From Oligoflexus sp. (lineage in GTDB: Bacteria; Bdellovibrionota_B; Oligoflexia; Oligoflexales; Oligoflexaceae), in contig JASLCY010000135.1 of assembly GCA_030151925.1 (NCBI GenBank), positions 1-9,294 of the forward strand: a stretch of 9,294 nucleotides of DNA, read 5' to 3'. Both the position numbers and the translations under genes were made by a program. Each line of letters starts with the position of its first letter. Positions within the stretch are counted from its first letter, which is position 1. The notes below the pieces were generated by a model that did no database searches, was not told where the DNA came from, and was given only the letters and a program-made list of their open reading frames with translations. Shown one piece after another: positions 6,549 through 9,294 of the stretch.

Positions 6549-8243
6549 ATGGAAAAACGCGTTAACGATAACAGCCTCGCGATAAGTTACGACGCCGGCC
6601 ATCAGAGTTTAGCGTGGACCCCGGGCGAGGCCGGCGGCCTCCTCGGCGGCATCGATCTGCAAGCCATCATCGAGAGTCCGAACGCGGCGGAGATCATCGC
6701 CAACCTCCCGGTGCAGCCGCTCTATCACGCCCTTAAGCAACGCGGATTCGAGGACAGCCTCGAGATCCTTCCGCACCTCACGCAAGAGCAGGTCGTGCAC
6801 ATGGCCGACTACGAAGCGTGGGACGGCGAGGATTTCTCGCAGCGCCGCATGATCAACTTTCTCAAGCCCTTCGCCGAGATCTCGCGTGAGCAGCTCTACA
6901 CCCGCTTCTCCGAGCTGGACGAAGAATACCAGATCGCGGCTCTGGAAGGCCTCTTCACCGTCTACGAAGTCGAGCATATGTTCGACCTGCCGCACGGCGT
7001 GGAGGAACGCGCGTTCCGCATGCCCTGCAATACCGTGTTCTACGAGATCAACCTCGAGGACAAGGACGACGTCGCTTTCATCGAGAACCTCATGGAATCG
7101 GCGCGCGAGAACAATATGCGTTACGCCTACGCCCTCCTGAGTCACGCGACGCATAATCCACCGCTGGAGAACGAGGCGCAGGTCGCCCAGTTCCGCAAGG
7201 CGCGTCTCGAGGAGGACGGCTTCGTCGCCTACGAGGAAAGCCTGCGCATCTTCGCCCCCATCGACCGCAAGGCCCTGCGCTTGAAGTGGCTGGAGATGAA
7301 TCCGAGCGGCGAGCATTCCAAGGACGCCCTGATGCTGCAAGGCTCCGAGATCAACTTCCTCGACGCTTGCCTGATGCGCGCCCGCGAGGACGGTGCGGAT
7401 ATCGATGCGCTCTTCAACGTGCACCACAGCCTGCTCTATCTCGCCAACGCCCTATGCGCGGCGGCGCGCGTCGCCGTCGACGACGTTTACGGCCTGCAGC
7501 GCGTCCTCGAGCAGGGCAAGGCCCTCGCCAGCCTCGGCCTGGAATATATCGCGGACGGCAGCATCGACCTCGGCGCCAAGGTGCTCCTCGGCGAGCATCC
7601 CAAGACCCTCTTCCAAGCGGGTTTCGGCATCATCGAAGACCTGCGCGGCGGCACGATCAAGGCCCTGCAGCGCATGAGGATCCCGCGCGCGGCGAACCTC
7701 GAGCGCATGTATATCGCCCGTCAGTGGGGGCAGATGCTCCTCGAGCTCGACCGCAACTGGCTCGACCTCATCGGCCTCGAGGCGACGGAGATCCTCAAGG
7801 GCCTGCTGAACCGCTTCCCCATGGTCGCGGCCTTGGCCGGAGCGGACGCGAAGAACATCGTCTTCCATCCTATTTACAGCCTAGCCGACGCTTATGAACT
7901 CGAACTCTCCGTTCAAGCGGTCATGGCCTACTTCGCCGTCATCGCCCTGAGCGGACGCGAATACGATAAACCGTTCGAAACGATACTCCGGGATATGGCG
8001 ATCGAAGGCCTGCGCAAAGGCCTGACGCCCGTGGGCTGGAAGGTCGATGATTCGACCCAGCAGCTGCTCGACGCGTGGCGCGACCATCTGCGCGCGGAAT
8101 CCAGCCTCTGGATGATAGGGGAACGGCAGAGCCGGGAGGAGTCCCTCGGCCTCGCGATCTCCATGATCCACGACTGCCTCCACGGACTCATCGTGCTTCC
8201 CGAAGGACCTAAACGCGGCCATGCCCGCGAGGAGCTCATCTAA
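6549..8243 (+). CDS. DUF6178-family protein, function unknown
   Basis: This 564-residue, acidic, soluble protein has no signal peptide or membrane helix. The N-terminal part (about residues 33-140: IIESPNAAEIIANLPVQPLY, then FEDSLEIL and LTQEQVVHMADYEAWD) has the short helical repeat pattern I associate with DUF6178. There, 'leucine-rich, LP-x-LY ... DxLE(I/L)L ... QVxxxLDLxxW' helices resemble the armadillo-like N-domains of MgtE and FliG. The remainder is helical, with many charged residues. No catalytic motif is apparent, so a scaffold or protein-interaction role is plausible but unproven. It is the first gene of a two-gene operon: its TAA overlaps the ATG of the following gene by one base (TAATG), indicating translational coupling. 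The family assignment rests on remembered sequence pattern, not a search. Confidence 0.75.
   Translation: MEKRVNDNSLAISYDAGHQSLAWTPGEAGGLLGGIDLQAIIESPNAAEIIANLPVQPLYHALKQRGFEDSLEILPHLTQEQVVHMADYEAWDGEDFSQRRMINFLKPFAEISREQLYTRFSELDEEYQIAALEGLFTVYEVEHMFDLPHGVEERAFRMPCNTVFYEINLEDKDDVAFIENLMESARENNMRYAYALLSHATHNPPLENEAQVAQFRKARLEEDGFVAYEESLRIFAPIDRKALRLKWLEMNPSGEHSKDALMLQGSEINFLDACLMRAREDGADIDALFNVHHSLLYLANALCAAARVAVDDVYGLQRVLEQGKALASLGLEYIADGSIDLGAKVLLGEHPKTLFQAGFGIIEDLRGGTIKALQRMRIPRAANLERMYIARQWGQMLLELDRNWLDLIGLEATEILKGLLNRFPMVAALAGADAKNIVFHPIYSLADAYELELSVQAVMAYFAVIALSGREYDKPFETILRDMAIEGLRKGLTPVGWKVDDSTQQLLDAWRDHLRAESSLWMIGERQSREESLGLAISMIHDCLHGLIVLPEGPKRGHAREELI
8230..8234 (+). promoter_or_regulatory. 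Ribosome binding site of the acidic protein gene, inside the DUF6178 coding end
   Basis: AGGAG lies 8 bases before ATG 8243 and within the last codons of the preceding gene. The second gene can therefore be reached both by coupled re-initiation and by direct ribosome binding. Confidence 0.65.
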
Positions 8244-8680
8244 TGACAGCTTTCGAAGAAAAACAGTTCCTGACCAACGAAGACTGCATCGAACTCGCCG
8301 AGACCATGGTGAAGAAGTACCGTATCGCCATGAAAGACCGCAGCTTCTCGATCCGCGCCTGGATCGAGGATCGCGGCGTATACGTGACCGTCACGCTCGC
8401 GAACGCGGATGGGTCGTATGTCTATCCGGTGGAAGGCCGCGTGATGTTCGAAGCCGAGGAGATGGAGGCGGGTGAAGCCGCGCTCTTCCTGATCGACTAT
8501 ATCGACAATTATTTCGAAGAGTATCTTTACGAGGAAGACGAGCAGCTCTACCTGCCGATCGACTGGACGGATCATGAGTACGACGCGGTGAATTTCCAGA
8601 TCCGCGGGCAGATCCTCAACCAGAAGCTCGAGAACCTCGCCGACCAATGGCTGATGGCCGGCGGTCCTCCGGAAGCGTAA
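8243..8680 (+). CDS. Small, very acidic cytoplasmic protein, operon partner of DUF6178
   Basis: This 145-residue protein has no signal peptide or membrane segment. Asp and Glu greatly outnumber Lys and Arg, especially in residues 72-115 (FEAEEMEAGEAALFLIDYIDNYFEEYLYEEDEQLY...). The first half (about 35-70) alternates hydrophobic and polar residues (SIRAWIEDRGVYVTVTLANADGSYVYPVEGRVMF), suggesting a beta-sheet. The second half looks helical, giving a compact alpha/beta domain. I do not recognise a family and see no catalytic motif. Its start overlaps the DUF6178 stop by one base, it has its own good ribosome binding site, and an intrinsic terminator follows. The two proteins are therefore probably made in proportion and may form a complex. 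Confidence 0.8.
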   Translation: MTAFEEKQFLTNEDCIELAETMVKKYRIAMKDRSFSIRAWIEDRGVYVTVTLANADGSYVYPVEGRVMFEAEEMEAGEAALFLIDYIDNYFEEYLYEEDEQLYLPIDWTDHEYDAVNFQIRGQILNQKLENLADQWLMAGGPPEA

Positions 8681-8702
8681 TTATATTTTTTATTAAGTTT
8701 TG

Positions 8703-8712
8703 ATTCATGAAT
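8703..8712. repeat. 10-bp perfect palindrome ATTCATGAAT
   Basis: It lies in an A/T-rich stretch (about 8680-8718) between the acidic-protein stop and the terminator. It could be an operator for a downstream promoter, but a short A/T-rich palindrome can arise by chance. Confidence 0.25.
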
Positions 8713-8715
8713 GAA

Positions 8716-8757
8716 AATGGGTGGTTGGCTTGTCGCTGAACCACCCGTTAATTTATT
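8716..8757 (+). terminator. Intrinsic terminator of the DUF6178 operon
   Basis: GGGTGGTT (8719-8726) pairs with AACCACCC (8739-8746). The stem extends outward by one wobble and two A-T pairs to 8716 and 8749, giving 11 bp with a 12-base loop. A T-rich run (TTAATTTATT, 8748-8757) follows. It begins 36 bases after the stop of the acidic-protein gene. Confidence 0.75.
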
Positions 8758-8793
8758 CCGGGCGCCCTACGATATTGGTTCTATAGCCCGGAG
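8756..8793 (+). promoter_or_regulatory. Leader hairpin that could mask the lipoprotein ribosome binding site
   Basis: TTCCGGGC (8756-8763) is complementary to GCCCGGAG (8786-8793), allowing one T-G wobble. The right arm contains the Shine-Dalgarno GGAG (8790-8793), which lies 6 bases before ATG 8800. The loop is 22 bases. The structure would form only in a transcript starting upstream of 8756. A weak promoter candidate (TTAATT 8748-8753, 17 bases, GATATT 8771-8776) would start inside the loop and avoid it. Confidence 0.4.
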
Positions 8794-8799
8794 ACGTTC

Positions 8800-9294
8800 A
8801 TGCGCACTCAACTGCAGAGCTCGGTATTCCTCTTGACGGTCATCATCCTCGGCGCCTGTTCAGGCGCCCAGTTGAAGGATGAGCGGGCCAGCTCGAGCGG
8901 CGCTCGATCGGATGCCGATGCCACGGCTCAATCCAAAGCCGGTCCTTCGTCCGGCAACATGAATTCCAAAGACGGCTCCCTGCCGGCGGCCGATGCCTCC
9001 GCGGGCCCTTCCGCCAGCGATAGCGCCGATGCTCAAGCCGCGAAAAACGCGAATACGGCGGCCTCGGCCCCAGCGCAGGTCAACGGCGCTTATCTCCATT
9101 GCGCGACCGTATCGCCCGAAGACAAGATCATGGAAGTCGGCTGTCGCCTCGACGACAAGGCCGGGAAGAAGATCGACATCAAATCGATCGCGGAGTCCGA
9201 CATCTATTCGATGGAGGCGAAGGCCAGCGGCGTGACCGTGACCCCGCTGCCCTCCATCGCGGCGAACATGGCCTTCTTCGATAGCGTGTTCCGC
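8800..9294 (+). CDS. Lipoprotein of unknown function, 3' end beyond the window
   Basis: The frame from ATG 8800 stays open for 165 codons to the window edge. The N-terminus (MRTQLQSS, hydrophobic VFLLTVIIL, then LGAC) is a type II signal peptide with the lipidated cysteine at residue 20. The +2 residue is Ser, so by the E. coli rule the protein would go to the outer membrane. Residues 22-95 are a low-complexity Ala/Ser/Asp/Gly/Pro-rich linker, as expected for a tether. A folded region then begins at about residue 97 (YLHCATV...MEVGCRLDD), with Cys101 and Cys115 that may form a disulphide. A ribosome binding site, GGAG at 8790-8793, supports the start. I do not recognise the domain, and the missing C-terminus limits any call. 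Confidence 0.8.
   Translation, partial: MRTQLQSSVFLLTVIILGACSGAQLKDERASSSGARSDADATAQSKAGPSSGNMNSKDGSLPAADASAGPSASDSADAQAAKNANTAASAPAQVNGAYLHCATVSPEDKIMEVGCRLDDKAGKKIDIKSIAESDIYSMEAKASGVTVTPLPSIAANMAFFDSVFR

Noticed and set aside
6609..7427. Minus-strand open frame of 272 codons
   Set aside because: It is antisense within the DUF6178 gene, which has a strong promoter, ribosome binding site and coupled partner. The Val/Leu/Glu/Arg-rich translation mirrors the GAG/CTC codons of the real gene.
7286..7897. Plus-strand open frame of 203 codons inside the DUF6178 gene
   Set aside because: It is an out-of-frame, Arg/Pro-rich translation of a real coding region.
1..9294. Mobile element, CRISPR, toxin-antitoxin or defence island
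   Set aside because: No transposase, integrase, terminal inverted repeats, spaced direct repeats or known toxin/antitoxin pair is seen. The P-loop NTPase is kinase-like rather than a defence ATPase, and the coupled pair at 6549-8680 lacks any toxin signature.

Overview
The window reads as a GC-rich Gram-negative chromosome segment. A lipoprotein with a clear lipobox, a cleavable signal peptide and a DUF6178-type protein (a family I associate with delta-proteobacteria and Bdellovibrionota/Oligoflexia) point to a proteobacterium-like or Bdellovibrionota-like host. I cannot name the species from sequence alone. No rRNA, tRNA, CRISPR array, insertion sequence or integrase is visible.

Left part (1-5521): the last 41 codons of a D-lactate dehydrogenase run into a complete MgtA-like P-type ATPase, 47 bases downstream on the same strand. 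A small exported protein of unknown role faces the ATPase tail to tail across a hairpin. A 320-base divergent gap follows, holding leader and promoter-like signals. Next comes a complete beta-CASP metallo-beta-lactamase-fold protein, probably a ribonuclease, with all its metal ligands present. It converges on a P-loop NTPase of the AAA_28/NadR-kinase-like type, and the two stop codons are formed by one shared TGATCA palindrome. Fermentative dehydrogenase, cation pump, RNA processing enzyme and P-loop kinase-like protein together look like an energy- or oxygen-stress gene cluster. That reading is inference.

Middle (5522-6391): a divergent 111-base promoter region separates the NTPase from an unrecognised four-helix membrane protein. 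Its codon use is visibly more A/T-rich than that of its neighbours.

Right part (6392-9294): a promoter with a perfect TATAAT box drives a translationally coupled pair, a 564-residue DUF6178-like protein and a very acidic 145-residue protein of unknown function. The pair ends at a convincing intrinsic terminator. The last gene encodes an outer-membrane-type lipoprotein cut by the window edge. Its ribosome binding site lies inside one arm of a potential leader hairpin.

No classical defence or mobile system is apparent. The least described parts are the DUF6178/acidic-protein operon, the four-helix membrane protein, and the leader of the lipoprotein gene.
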